Shown: positions 12,568-28,960 of the stretch, in pieces
How the letters are laid out: each line of letters opens with the position of its first letter
Numbering within the stretch: the stretch's first letter is position 1
From: Brasenia schreberi
Lineage: Eukaryota; Streptophyta; Magnoliopsida; Nymphaeales; Cabombaceae
Assembly (NCBI GenBank): GCA_036023115.1
Contig: JAYKKT010000089.1
Location: forward strand, 9,217,501 to 9,281,500
DNA: 64,000 nucleotides
Direction: 5' to 3'
Program-made: the position numbers and the translations under genes
The notes under the pieces: model-generated
Told to the model about the DNA's origin: nothing
Database searches by the model: none
The model's input: only the letters and a program-made list of their open reading frames with translations

Positions 12568-12943
12568 AATTATTAATATTGTTTACTCAATGTTTGATTA
12601 TTGTACTCTGAAAAGATAATTATATTCTTTAAAAGATAATTATACTCTTAAAAGTAACGGCGAGTATAAGTGGACATATCGTATAATATATATATAAGGA
12701 GAGAAAGAGAGAGCTTTACACTCCAATGAGAGCGCCTTCGTAGTTGCACACTGTCAATATTTCAATTAAACAATTTCAGTGATCAGGTGGTTTAGCATAC
12801 GGATTGAGAAGAATGATTCCATTTTGAATGCAGTAGTCAATAGGACTCGCCGACCTTTCTTTTTTTCTTTTGCGTTTTCCTTTCAAGCGAAGAGGAACCG
12901 TCGTTACCTCCGCTTTCCTTTCCCCCACTGTTCCTCTAAAAAC

Positions 12944-12974
<31 letters not shown>

Positions 12975-12982
12975 AGGGCGCC
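12568..12982 (+). promoter_or_regulatory. Upstream region of the CASP-like gene
   Basis: This stretch lies between the LINE 5' truncation point and the start codon at 12983. A tatatataagga word lies at about 12690-12702. A (GT)n-(GA)n tract at 12946-12974 ends nine bases before the ATG, so it probably belongs to the 5' UTR. The transcription start cannot be fixed from sequence alone. Confidence 0.4.
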
Positions 12983-15900
12983 ATGACCATCACAGAAGGA
13001 TCGGCACCATCAGCACCCCCAGCAACCACCATCTATCAAGAAAGAATCGAAGAGAATCACAACCATCGAGACGAGAATCCGACGGCTCCCCTCTCCCCAA
13101 AGCCCCTCCCTCCTTCTTTCACGACCACCAACAACGCGGACTCGTCGAACTCGATGTCGATCGTCGTGAACAGAGTAACATTGGAAGAATTGGCGGTGGC
13201 GGCAAAGCCCGGGGCGCCGGAGAATAGATTCTCCGTTGCCGACGTCCTCGGCGTGCCGATGGAAGAGGGCGGGACGGCCGGGGAAGGAGAAGAAGGTCGA
13301 GGAAGAGGAGGCAGAGGAGGGGTTTCTCCGATCATACGACGGTTTAATCGGGAGAAGGTTCTCAGGAGGGCTGGCTTTGTGTCTAGGCTTTGTGGTGCCG
13401 CATTTTCACTCGTTTCCTTCTCCGTGATGGCCGCCGATAAGACGGAAGGATGGAGCGGCGACTCCTTCTATCGATATAAGGAATACAGGTACGAACCAAC
13501 CCCGACCCCCTTGTCTCTGTGTGTGTGTGTGTGTGTGTGGTGGAGCAGGAACGGAAACGAAGACATTGCTATAACTGTCACTTTGACGAGTTGGAGAGAG
13601 TGTTACCGCGCTTGCTATTCATTTATGCTTTGGTGATCAGGAGAAGGCGAATGCACTGTTGGTTCTGTGTACTGTTGATTCTCTGATTAGAAGAAGGGCA
13701 AATTCATTTTCATTTCGTGATCAGGAGAACGATTTTATTGTAGGTTTTGTTATTATAAGATAAAGAAGTTTTTGTTAGTGTTGTGATTAGACAGAAATCT
13801 TGTTGTTGGTTGTATGATTAGAAAAGAGCAAATAAATGGTTGTTTTGTGATTAGAATAAGGGAGAATCCATTGCCGGGTTTGTGATCAAAAGCAAGATTT
13901 TGTTTGGTTCTCGACCACAAGAAAAACGAATTTGTTGTTGGTTTTGCGGTTAAAATGTTTTCTTATTAGAAGAAAAGTGTTTGTTTTGTTGCGGGGGGTT
14001 CGAAGAAAGAGTTGTTTGTGGTTATAAGCATATAAAAGATTTTAATTCAGGGAGGTAAAGTTATGGTAGGGTTTGTCTGAACTCTCTGAGTCTCTCACAC
14101 AACACAGACACACACACACAAACAGACTCGCGCATACGCATGAACACACCCACATACAAGCATGCACGCACACGAAATGGATTTTCTTTTCTTTAAGAAG
14201 TTGGAGGGTTAAGTTTCTCTGTTTTGTACTTGAATCTTCGTTTGTGGTTGAGAAGTAGAGTGATGGATAAGTCGAGTGGTTGACTGTGGTGTTGGTTCAA
14301 TTCTGGGTGCAGGTACCTGATTTCAGTGACGGTCATCGCCTTCCTGTACTCGGGAATTCAGGTTATTCGTCGCATCCACCAGTTTGCCACCCGAAAAGCG
14401 GTTCCCCGGCGACCCTCTTCACTGTATATCGACTTTGCTTCCGACCAGGTCCCCCCCCCAACCCTCCGTTTGTGTTCTCTTGTTTGAAAGTAGGCAGAAA
14501 TGGAAAAATGGTCATACTCCTTTATTTTCTCAGCTAATCAACTTTCGATTTTGCGTACATAATCCTTTGAAGCCGCTCTGCCTCCCGCATAGCCTCAGTT
14601 GCCTTGATCTGAAACATCTCAGCCTCTGCCTGTTTCAACCTGATTATAGACTCAAGTTCCTCTACTTGCTGCTTCTTCCGCCGTCTAACCATTTCCATCT
14701 CAGCCAGTTCGCGCCTCTTGTCCTCTAATTCCTTATCACATGCTTCCAGAGCTGTTCGAGCCTTCTTGTATGCACGTTTCTTCTCTTCGGCCACCATCTC
14801 CATTTTCTTTACTGCCTCATGCACCACATCTGCTATTCTGTTACAAGCCTCTTGAGGTGCTATTAAGCGTCCAGTCTCTTGGGCATCAGGGTTCCCACAA
14901 AGGATGCTCTGTCTGCGCTTCTTCTTTCACCATTACATCTCCTTTACAGTGATACTTCTCATGCTTTTCAAATGGAAAACTTTTAGCTTTCTCTTTGCAG
15001 CCATGCTTTTCTTTGGGAATTCAAAATCTTCTCATTTGAGTTTTGCTTCCCTACTAATCACGCTGTTGTGTAAGGTAACACGATTCATGTTGTCGAATTC
15101 TGGCCCCATTTCTACCCATTTAAAGATTTTCCTCTTAATCAATACCTTCTGCACCTCATAGAAATAACTCTACTGGGTGGTTTTCCTCCCCTTAGACCTT
15201 TAACCAGCATCCCAGTTGTAGTTGGGTTCAACCCCATTGCCTACAAGTTGACATCTTAGAATGCTGCCTTTGGTGACAGTTCCCTCATCGTCGATCGCCC
15301 CTTGTGTGCAAACCCTAGAAACAACTGCTAGAAAGTATGGGTGCCTTATTATCACCAACAATAAGGTTAGGATATGAGTGCTTTCACTACATCAAAGCAC
15401 TTGCAGATATGAAAGTGAGGGTTGAACAGTATCAATTTGCACTGTGTAAGGTGAGGAAGTCATGTTAGTGCTTCGTCAATGCAGTTTAGGTGAGGATTCA
15501 CACAAAAGCAAAGCTGTGATGGCAAATCTGTCTGTAGCTGCCTTCTCTAAGGCTTTATTCGTTGATCATCCCCTTTTATAATTCGGTTGGAAATCTTTAG
15601 TTGGTTTGATCTTGTTAAGCTATGTGCATTTCGATTTGGTAGCATACATAGAGAGAGAGGTTGGTGAAATTGATCTATTTGTTGCTTGTTGACGAGGGAA
15701 TGGATTGTGTTTCACTGTCTTTGCATGCTTTAACATAACTCTGCCCCTTTAACATAACTCTGCCCATGTAAGAGATCAACCTTGTACGGCCATTCTCAAG
15801 CCAGATACAGGAGGGGGTTGTATTAGGTAACGACAATCAGCGAACTTTCCAAAAAGTGTACCCTTTTGGTATGTATGCATCTGATACCATCTGAATTCTG

Positions 15901-16298
15901 AAATTAATAATGCTTGGATGAGAATAGTACTAGGACGGGTGACCTCCTAGAAAGTCCTTGTGTTGCACCTTCTAGCCGAACCCACCTTGTGGGAAAAGGC
16001 TTAGCCAAAGTAAGGTTTTCACATTCTTTAACATAGAATAAACTGTAGATTCCTAAGTTGACTGACATTTTTATTGAAGCCAATGTTGATGTGTATGTAG
16101 GTGCTTGCATACTTGTTGATCTCCGCATCATCATCTGCAGCATCACTGACAGATGATACAGTATCAGAATGGGGTGGAGATCCTTTCACGAACATGGCCT
16201 GTGGTTCAGTGGGCATGGCTTTCTTGGCCTTTGCTGCTCTTGCACTCAACTCTGTGATATCTGGCTACCTTGTCTACAATCAAAACAATCTGTGGTAA
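12983..16298 (+). CDS. CASP-like four-transmembrane protein (CASPL4A type)
   Basis: Three exons: 12983-13488, 14313-14448 and 16101-16298. They join in phase to 840 nt, a 279-residue protein, with GT-AG borders throughout. The first 140 or so residues are Pro/Ser/Gly-rich and look disordered. Then come four hydrophobic segments: LCGAAFSLVSFSVMAADK, ISVTVIAFLYSGIQVI, VLAYLLISASSSAASL and MAFLAFAALALNSVISGY. The stretch GWSGDSFYRYKEYRY after TM1 is typical of the CASPL4A group. The family consists of plasma-membrane proteins related to the Casparian-strip scaffolds; the role of this subgroup is not well defined. I chose the ATG at 12983 because the frame is open there and the family has long N-termini. 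Intron 2 hosts an antisense OBERON-like fragment and a 5S-derived retroposon. No lesion is seen. Confidence 0.88.
14534..14960 (-). pseudogene. OBERON-like PHD protein gene fragment (C-terminal coiled coil)
   Basis: An antisense fragment inside intron 2 of the CASP-like gene. On the minus strand the frame reads TGRLIAPQEACNRIADVV, then HEAVKKMEMVAEEK, then a Lys/Glu-rich coiled coil ending LQRIMYAKSKVD and a stop. This matches the conserved coiled-coil region after the PHD finger in OBERON 1/2, nuclear proteins needed for meristem maintenance. In the family the protein goes on past LQRI for roughly another hundred residues, so this copy is cut short. The PHD finger and the N-terminus are not visible. 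Upstream sequence to about 15170 has a few coding-like stretches on the same strand but in other frames. It may be a retroposed or transposon-carried fragment. Confidence 0.75.
15871..16005 (+). repeat. 5S rRNA-derived retroposon with an RTE LINE tail
   Basis: Bases from about 15871 to 15970 follow plant 5S rRNA from its middle to the 3' end. They include the A-box region (gaaattaataatgcttgg), the intermediate element (gagaatagt) and the C box (agtactaggacgggtgacct), then gtgttgcacc. Directly after comes tagccgaaccc, 8 bases, then gggaaaaggcttag. That is the terminal 35 bases or so of the LINE copies here (tagccgaccc, then gggaaaaggcttag). The unit thus has a 5S head and a LINE tail, as in a SINE or a template-switch product. 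The (TTG)n tail is not preserved, and no target duplication was identified. Confidence 0.72.
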
Positions 16299-19954
<3,656 letters not shown>

Positions 19955-22003
19955 TAGAAAATGATTTGCTAGCTTTCTTGTAGGTTTCTGTGGTTCATGG
20001 TTCTTGTTCTGGTGCTTTGTTACCATCTGTTCTGTATATCGGTGGCCTATATTAAGTGTATGTCTAAACTTAAATCTCTCTCTCTCTCTCTATACTTATT
20101 TGTGATCGAGTTTGACATAGTTGCACATACCAGGACGAGGTGCTAGAATCTTAAGGAGAAATACCACATGTGAATTAGTTTAGAGATGTGATTATTAATG
20201 TGAACTGTTGAGTATCTTGTATATTTATGAATCCTAAAAGTCTCCAATATATGTGATCTTATTAGAGACCCATTTCATGAGACTCTGATAACATACCAAT
20301 ATGCACTCAAACAATGCTGCGATCAGCTTGGAGGAAAAGTGAAGAAGGCTTCTCGTGGAAGTCCTGCTACAACGGCCATGACAAAGGAGGAAACTGATTC
20401 GATTACTCGTAACAAGAAGCGAGTTAGGATAAGAAGCCATCGGTCTCTACTTTTCCGAGAGCTATTAAAATAGTATGGCAGCATCCATCAAAAGGCATGG
20501 AGATGGAGATTCAACACCATCTTGGTGTGAAAACCCCAAACTAAATTGATTGATGATGGGGCTGAACCGCACCATTTGGGCATCACTGCAACTGTTCAAA
20601 GTTTAGTGACGCAAAATGTTGAGTGGAAATGGGGGAGCTGGCAGAACATCTACATGAGCAATTAAGTTGGCTGCATGCGAGCTCATCGCCATGACCGTAC
20701 CTTGGAAGAGATAGATATTGGTAGTTTCAGGACATACATGGGGAGTACACTACTAAACCTGCTGATAAATTCAAGCAACTCATGCATTAACAAGGACAAC
20801 GAACATGCTGGATGCGGAAACTTGATTAGAGACACCCACTGCCACTGGCTCGGGGGAACTACGAAGTAGCCCGATCGAGATCAGATATAGGCTGTTACAT
20901 GATACTATGGGGCTCATCGCCCCTGGAAGTATAACTTTGAGCAATATTACGTAATTGCGCTCTACTGCTCTGCAACCAGTTCCAATCCTTGCATGCTTGC
21001 GTCAATTTCTCGTAACGATGATCTTTAATATCAAAATTGGCTTGGAACCACAAGATTGGGGTGTAGATCGAATGCTCTTACCAAGATACAGACAATGCAG
21101 CAATCAAATTAGCATTAAGCAGCCCTCATTTTTGCCGATGGATAGGTAGATAAAGCACTGATCCTACGAATGAGCCAGGCAGAAGGACAGATGTTGCTCA
21201 TCGGAGGAGACCCACCCGGTTACCCCATCGTTTTCTATTGTTGAATTGGAACAAATGCATTTCAAGCAAATATCGCTAATGTCGCCAGGACCTTTCTAGC
21301 CTGCAAAGATCATGTGACATGATATCTTATTGCTTGATAGTCTTCCAGTTGTGTCTTTCCCATGTTCCCATGTTGATCTTAGCCGCTAGCAGTCGGTCAT
21401 CTTCTCTGTCTCTATTGCACGACCTTCTTCACATGGTGTCACGGCTGCGGAATCCAGCTTGATTTTTTGTGCACCGCTCAGAATCTTTACTTGACAATAC
21501 GCTTCCTGAATGTTATGTCACAGGCATAATTGTCGCGGGGTTATTAAATTGGTCTTGCAACAAATTTCCTCGGATTAATGATCTTAGGCAATCAACTATA
21601 TCCATTATCCATATACTCAGAGGGAGAGAGGGAGAGAAAATCGTTTTATAACCAGAGTACTATTCAATAGAATAAAGTGTTTTTATGGGGAGTGATGATT
21701 GATTTTCCCTTGGGAAGCCTCATCGGCTTAGGCACATTCTGAGAGGTCATACAGACGTGAACAGCCATAATACAGAATCAGCTACACGATGAGCACAAAA
21801 GTCAGCCAGACAGATTCTTGGAACCCCATGATACTCCTTCCAAAAATTTAAAGGCAAAGAATATTAAGAGCGTAAAAGCTTACAACTAGGATCTGATCTG
21901 TTGGTCCGTCGTGCATGCATCGGAAGTCCGTAAAAGTAGTGTGCTTCAGGAGGATACGGATCTCTTCCTGCCCAACAAGCTCGATAATTTACACCAGTCG
22001 TAT
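19955..22003. other. Intergenic between convergent genes
   Basis: This holds the AOR-like 3' UTR region (CT run near 20078-20092) on the left and the EXECUTER-like 3' side on the right. Near 20263-20296 the minus strand reads ttatcagagtctcatga, resembling a copia primer-binding site, but no LTR could be traced around it. No coding region is recognised. Confidence 0.5.
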
Positions 22004-22270
22004 CTATTCCGGAAGTTTCAACCGGTCAAACAGTACAAGGAAACTCTGCTGTGGAACGACATAGAGAAATCCAAGTGTTGCACCTCTTAGATGTCTTGGA
22101 CGGTATGGAGAGCCTAGAAGAATCACAAATGAGTATCATATTAAAGTTTCTCAAAAACTTCTGAAGTAGCTGCTTACCTTTCCGCTCAGTAGCAATAGTT
22201 CACCATAAACCCACTGAGGATTCTTGAAACCAGGTTCAGCTATTCTTCCCAGCCCTCTAAATCTTGCAAT

Positions 22271-24295
22271 CTGGTAGTTTCAATAAAGTTAGTAAAGTAT
22301 GCGATGCACACAAAAACACGCACATGCATGCACGTGCAAACATACACGTCACTCAAATTTTCTTTATAATTTAACTGGCACTAAAAGGGGTTTCCAGAGA
22401 AAATGACCTAAGCAACTTTGCTCAATCAGTTCATCCAGAGAGCATAACTGTATAATGTCAGACATGCTATGCCCATGACATTACTCGAAACCCATACTTT
22501 TCTGGCGGTTCACTGTGCACTAGTTATTTTAAACATTTTTAACCAAAAGTTCTGACTTAAGAGATAGTTTAGTCTCATGCAAAGGAACATTCGTGGGCCA
22601 TTAACCAATTACCACTTTATTGGTGTAATAACAGCTTTATTGAGAAATGAGTTTTTTCTTTTAGTTTTATGAGATATTATCTACTGTAGAAAATAATACT
22701 ATATTAGTATGATATACATATGTGATGCCATGTCCCTGTACTCTATATTTTTGAAGTTTCCGTACCACATACTAGCACCCTCGTGTCCTGCACCTGCAAC
22801 ACACCCTTGTGAGATGGTATAAACATATGTTAAGGGAGGGAAAGCAGCATCCTCTGATGCAGTCTCTTGGGACCCACAAATGGAGTCCCTCAATCACCGA
22901 GTCCCTCAATCACCAACTCCACGGCACAAGAATAACTGCTTAACTCCTTCAACAAATAAATCAAGAATAATAGAAAAAAATGAGGAAAGAACAAGGACAA
23001 GAAAACCAACGGCAAGGAAGACCAGAACAACTGGGCACAGGGAAGACATCAACGACCGGATGCAAGGATAGATAGATGACGTCACAAAGGGACATAAGAT
23101 CCTGCACCGCAGAATGGGGACCCTTGGGTCTCGCTTTTGACACGTGTGGCTTAGGATATGCATGAGTACCAAGTCATTCTCAAACACCATCTCCAACCAT
23201 CATGAAATTCGTCACAGAATAACCAAACAAAGCATCTAGACTACACAACTTTTACACAAATAAGTAGCAAGATCAGAAAGTAACTATATCACACAGACAC
23301 TTCTAATAGGGTGCCACACTTTGTCAGACGCTTTGACACTCAATACTCCCACTTTTCTGCATCTGACTCAGCATTAACTATTTTGATTTTTTTTAAAAAT
23401 ATAACTTAGATATAGTCAAGTACTATGGCATGGGACACTTCATGGAACATGGACCAATTATTACTATATTAGTGAATAATAATTAACGAAAAACTGAGTT
23501 TTCCTTCTAGTTCTACTTTTATGAGATGTTATCAATTAGATAATATTTTGCATATAAATTATATTTATATGTTTCCATGTCCCTGCAACCATGATTGTTG
23601 AAATTGTTCTGTCCCACACTCACACTACACCCTTGTGACGTGCAGTCATAAGTTGCGGTTGGGCAGTAACCTTGAAAAACAGAAATTTGACTCCGAACAC
23701 ATATACATGATCATATTCAAGAAGCAGCATTCTCCTAATGAACGGACAAGGAAAATATAGTCCAATTAAATGCCTAACGCACTAACTTTACATGCCAGCA
23801 CATAAAACTAGCTAAAGCATGAAATCTATGGCCTTAGCATTTTAGAAGGTTTTAGCAACCTCATTGGCATGCTTGGAGTAATGGTGTAGAGATATAACCA
23901 ACAACAACAACAACAACTAAGCATTTTTCCATACTAGATGAGGTCGGCTATGGTGTACAGATATAACTAAGAGAATAAAATTCAACCATACATATAGAAT
24001 TTGTGGCATGATTGGTATTTCTTCTTGAATGAGTCCAAGGGCTTCTAAGTATAGATAACAAAGTTGGAGTCAACATGGTTCTTCTAGTCGAGAAACGGAA
24101 GATATAGTAATTTCAAAAGTTTGGCAAACAATGACATGATAGAAGTAGACACTTCTGAAAAGAGAGGAACCACGCTCCAACATAGGCCTGGGCGTAGAAT
24201 GAATTTTATGGTCAGTAATAAGTATCATTGTTTTCAATATTAGCATGATGATGATCGTTGGGAAACCATAGACACAATTTCCAAATGTCTTACAT
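22271..24295. other. EXECUTER-like intron 9, 3' part
   Basis: Intronic sequence next to exon 10. It holds two diverged copies of a segment of about 300 bp (about 22500-22820 and 23320-23640). They share words such as tttatgagatrttatc, ccatgtccctg and acacccttgtga. It also holds a 50-base LINE tail at 23899. Nothing coding is recognised. Confidence 0.5.
23899..23950 (-). mobile_element. RTE LINE, short 3'-end fragment
   Basis: About 50 bases: reversed (TTG)n tail, then ctaagcatttttccatac and gatgaggtcggcta. This matches only the last bases of the LINE, so it is an extreme 5' truncation. It lies in the 12-kb intron of the EXECUTER-like gene. Confidence 0.8.
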
Positions 24296-27200
24296 TGTTA
24301 AATGTAAATGGTGTAGCCGTTGGAGGCCAGACTGCCTCCAACGGCTAACTAGCCTCAACAGCTCTTCTCTAGTCTCTCTCTCTAATATGCTGTATTCTTT
24401 CATCTTGTTGCTCTATAAATAAGAGCTCTACTCCATCAATAAATTAAGCTGTCTTGAACAGCCTTTGATTTGTATTTTGACTCTCTTGATCTCAACTATT
24501 GTTGCATTCTCGACTTGTGACATCCATACTTGATGCTTTGATATCTTAGCGACTCGACCAACACTTTACATTTTTCGACTTAGTCGATTGAACATTCAAT
24601 TATTAACGATTATTTACATGGTATCAGAGTCTCATTTTGAACAATTCGAGCATATCGGAAAGTGTGCCAAGATTGCAAAGTTCGTGAAATGCCTCCAAAT
24701 TTGAGGTACCACTAAAACCTTTGATTTTTGTCTAAAATAGAGAGCAAAAATAAATATTTTAGATGTATTCTTGACCCAAAATGTAACCAAAGTTAGGCAA
24801 GAATCATGAAAAAATATTTTTTATCAATTTTTTTTTGAGATTATATTGATGAAACGATTAAAGAACCAACTTTGGACATTGAAGATTTGGATGATGATGA
24901 AGCTTTCAAGGTAAAATACAAGCAAGATCTTAAAACCTAGAAAAAGATGAATGCTAAAATTACTTATATTATTTGCCAAAATGTAGATGAAAAACTTAGA
25001 AATAAAATTAGTGTTTTCGAAAGTGCTTTTCAGACTTGAGAGTACTTAAAGAAAATCTACTCTCAAGATGATTTTGTCTTTCAAATTGATCTTATGGAAA
25101 TGATGATAATGCTCAAACAAGGGAATTTGAGCATTAGAGACTATCACAATAAATTTTCGGAATTATGGACTCAACTTAGAAGTTTTGATAGATTTGAAAC
25201 CAATATTTATTTGTATTCATGCATGACTTAAGAGATAATTTAAAAATATTAGATCCAACTTAATACATAGAAAACCTATATCAAAGAGAGACCCTTTTTT
25301 AACCGATCTTATTAAAGAAATAAGATTAAAAAATATAAATGTTGCAAAAGAAGTCGTTCTTGCCACCTCTAAACCGGAGCAAATATAAAGACATACAAGC
25401 TTCCGCATGTGAAAAACTCCGACAGACCAAATAAAAAACCCACGAGACCAAACAAGGATATAATATGCCACTATTAGTAAGGAAAGTGGTCATATAAAAA
25501 CCACTTGTCCTCTTCTTTAAAAATAATATAGCAACGTGAGAGCCGTGGAGGACAAAGACGGAGGAGCCTTATCGATCAACATCATAGCATATATAGAAGA
25601 AATGCTCAAAGAAAAGATATGCATTTCCGAAAATGCTCTCTCCACTTCCCAAGTTATGTCTTAGTTTTAAATTCGGGTATTTTTTTCATATGACTCATTG
25701 TGATAAATCTTTAAATAACTCTCATGATATCTTTGAAAAACATGTGTTTACGACCGATGATACAAAACTTTAAATTAAAAAGTTGACAATATTAAAAAAG
25801 ACAATTTTAAAATTCAAAATATAAGCTTTATACCTAAACTCAACTTAAACTTACTTTCAGTTGCTCAAAGCATTATGTGGTGCAGGATCACCTATCGAAA
25901 AAGGTGATTGGTGGCTATAGGGAAAACAGACTACACAAAATGAATTGTTTACTTATGACAAATTTTAAATCTTCTAATGTACCTCATGATGCTATACTTT
26001 GGCATAAACGACTTAGACATTTGGATATACACAAACTATGTAATTTTTCTTTGTTGAAAAAATTTAGAGAACAAAAATTTGATTGTAAAGAATGCGTTAT
26101 TCGAAAAATGCATCTAGAAATTTTGTACCAAGTAAAACTTTTTAGTTAATACATTATGATGTTTGGGGTCCTACCCCTCTTGCTTTCAAAGGAGGAGTCT
26201 AATATTATGTAATATTTGTAGATAACTTTATTCACTTCACTTGGATATATCTTTTGAAACATAAATCGAAAGTATTTGAAAAATTTGAAATCTTTTGCAA
26301 TATGGTTAAAAATCAATTTGCTTCCACTATTAAGATTTTTAGATATGATTCAGGAGGAGTGTACTTGTCAAATGATTTTCAAAATTTTATTAAAACTAAT
26401 GGAACTTTGCATAAAAAATAATGCACAAAAACTCCTCAACAAAATGACTTAGCTGAAAGAAAAGACAGGTATATTATAGAAACATATAGAACTATGTTAA
26501 TTGCTAGTAATGTTCTAAGTTCTTGGCAGAAGCTACTCTTACGGTTGTATACCTTATAAATAGAATGCCTACAACTAACCTTGATGGTATTTCTCTTTTT
26601 GAAAAATTATATAAACTTTCTCCTTATTATGAAAGACTTAGAGTTATTGGATGCAAATGTTTTGTTTATATGGACAAAAATGACAAATTGTCTCCTAAAA
26701 CTATTGAATGCATATTTCTTGGTTACATCATAGACAAAAAAGGTTATAAATGTTTTGATCCTATTAATAATAAATTGTATGTTTCCAAAGATGTGATTTT
26801 TTTTAAATGATTATTACTATAAGTCTAAATCTTTAGAAAATAATCAAACATCTCTTTCAAAAGATTTCTTTGTTTTATTAGAAGATATGATTGTGATTCA
26901 GAAGTTCATCATGATATTCCTTTTGAGATTGTCGATGACCAAGACGAAACTTCTAACACACAATCTATCATAGAACTGTTTCCATTATATTATACTAGAT
27001 GATATAGAGAATCTGACAACACACGTTTAAAACCTAGAATTTCAAAACCTTCTCAACGTTTTGCCTCCAATGAATCTTTTGAACTTCAACGAAAAAATTT
27101 GATTGCAACTCTTTATTAAGTAAAAGAACTTAAGTTCTATCACCAAGCTAAGGGTATTCTCGAATGGGAAGCTGCTATGAGTGATGAACTTAGAGTTTTA

Positions 27201-28960
27201 AACAAAGCTCAACCATAGACCATTGTACCTAAGCCTAAAGATAAGAAGCTTATTAGATGTTGATGGGTTTATAAAATTAAAACTCATAGCAATGGTAACT
27301 GATAGCCAAGGGTTATGCTCAAGAGCATTGAATTGACTATGATAAAACTTTTGCTCCTGTTGCTAGAATGACTACTATTAGAATTTTTATAACCCTTAGT
27401 GTTATTCAAAACTGGGATATATATCAACTTGATGTTAAAAATACTTTTTAAAATGGATATTTAATTGAAGATGTTTATATGATTCCTCCCGGATTTGATC
27501 TTCCTCAGGATCATGTTCTCAAACTACAAAAGGCATTGTATGGTTTGAAACAAGCCCTAAGACTTGGTTTGATCGATTTGAAAAATTCATCTATCTTTAT
27601 CACTTTATATCTTATTATAAAGACACTGCCTTGTTTATACGAAAGACAAATGTAAGTATTGTCATTTTACTCATGTATATGGAAGATATGATCATTATTG
27701 GGAGTGATAAAATAGGGATTACAGAGGTTAAATATAACCTTCATCAACAATTTGATATGAAAGATTTAGGTTTACTTAGTTAGTTTTTGGGTATTGAGAT
27801 TGTTAGAAATACTCGCGGATATTTTATGTCTCAAACTAAATTTGCAAATGATGTAATTGAAAGATTTAGTATCATAGACAATAATATAGTTGATACTCCT
27901 GAAGTCCTTAGTACTAAGTTAAAATCAATTGATTGTGAAAAATTAGAAAACCCCACTCCTTACAGACAACTCATAGGTGCTCTTACTTATCTTACTATTA
28001 CTCAGTCTTATATTTCTGAATTTTAGTAAGCACCCACCACTGTTCATATGAGAATTATTAGATATGTTAAAAGTACTACGAATAAAGGAGTACTCTTAAC
28101 TTATTTCTCATCTTTTGATTTATCTATATATATTGATGTTGACTGGGGTGAAAATGTCAATAATTGATATTCTACGACTGATTAAGTTTTTCTAAGTGAA
28201 TCACTCATTTTTTTAGAAATGTAAGAAGCAATAAAATGTATCGTTCTCCTCTATTGAAGCAAAATACAGAGCCATTACTACTGTTGCTATCGAGATTTCT
28301 TGAATTATTGCGGTTCTGCGAGATATGTGCATTACTCCTCAACAACCAGCCACTATGTACTGTGATAATAAAAGCGCAATGTACATTGCTTCTAATAATA
28401 CCTTTTACGAAGGAATAAAGCATACTGAGATATACTATCACTTTATTCATGAAGAATGCTTATAGAAAAAGATCAGTCTATGTTACGTCACATTAGAAAT
28501 GCAGTTAGCCGACTTCTTCACCAAATCTCTCTTTGCTCCTCGATTTCATTTCTTATTAGACAAACTTTTGGTATATACACCGTAAGTTTGAGGGGGGTGT
28601 TAAATATAAATGGCATAGCCATTGTAGGTAGCTTGGCCTCCAACGGCTAATTGGCCTCACTAGCCATTAGAGGCCAAGCTGCCTCCAACGGTTAGCTCTT
28701 CTCTAGTCGCTCTCTCTATATGTTGTATTCTTTCGTCTTGTTGCTCTATAAATAAGAGCTCTACTCCTTCAATAAATTAAGTTGTCTTGAACAACCTTTT
28801 ATTTGTATTTTGACTCTCTTGTTCTTGACTATTGTTGTTGCATTCTCAACTTGTGACATCCATACTTGATGCTTTGATATCTTGGCGACTCGACCAACAC
28901 TTTGATACTTTGCGACTTGGCTGATTCAACATTCAATTATCAACATTTATTTATATTACA
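24296..28960 (+). mobile_element. Ty1/copia retrotransposon 1, complete but decayed
   Basis: 5' LTR 24296-24618 and 3' LTR 28598-28960, both starting TGTTAAAT and ending ACA. The primer site tggtatcagagtc directly follows the 5' LTR (initiator-Met tRNA type), and the polypurine tract aggggggtg precedes the 3' LTR. The interior has gag-like sequence (about 24640-25350) and the pre-integrase domain (HDAILWHKRLRHLDIHKLC, about 25990). Integrase and RT remnants follow (NTRGYFMSQTKFANDVIERF, about 27800), then RNase H remnants up to 28560. All are broken by many stops and frameshifts. The LTRs differ by indels (323 against 363 bp), so the insertion is old. Flanks tacat and tatcc are not a clean target duplication. 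It lies antisense in the 12-kb intron. Confidence 0.9.

Noticed and set aside
13057..13335. Antisense and alternative-frame ORFs over CASP-like exon 1
   Set aside because: They arise from the GC-rich, low-complexity N-terminus; only the frame from 12983 joins to exons 2 and 3.
20234..20440. Minus-strand ORF next to a primer-site-like word ttatcagagtctcatga
   Set aside because: No LTR, polypurine tract or copia protein could be traced around it, so a fifth copia element is not supported.
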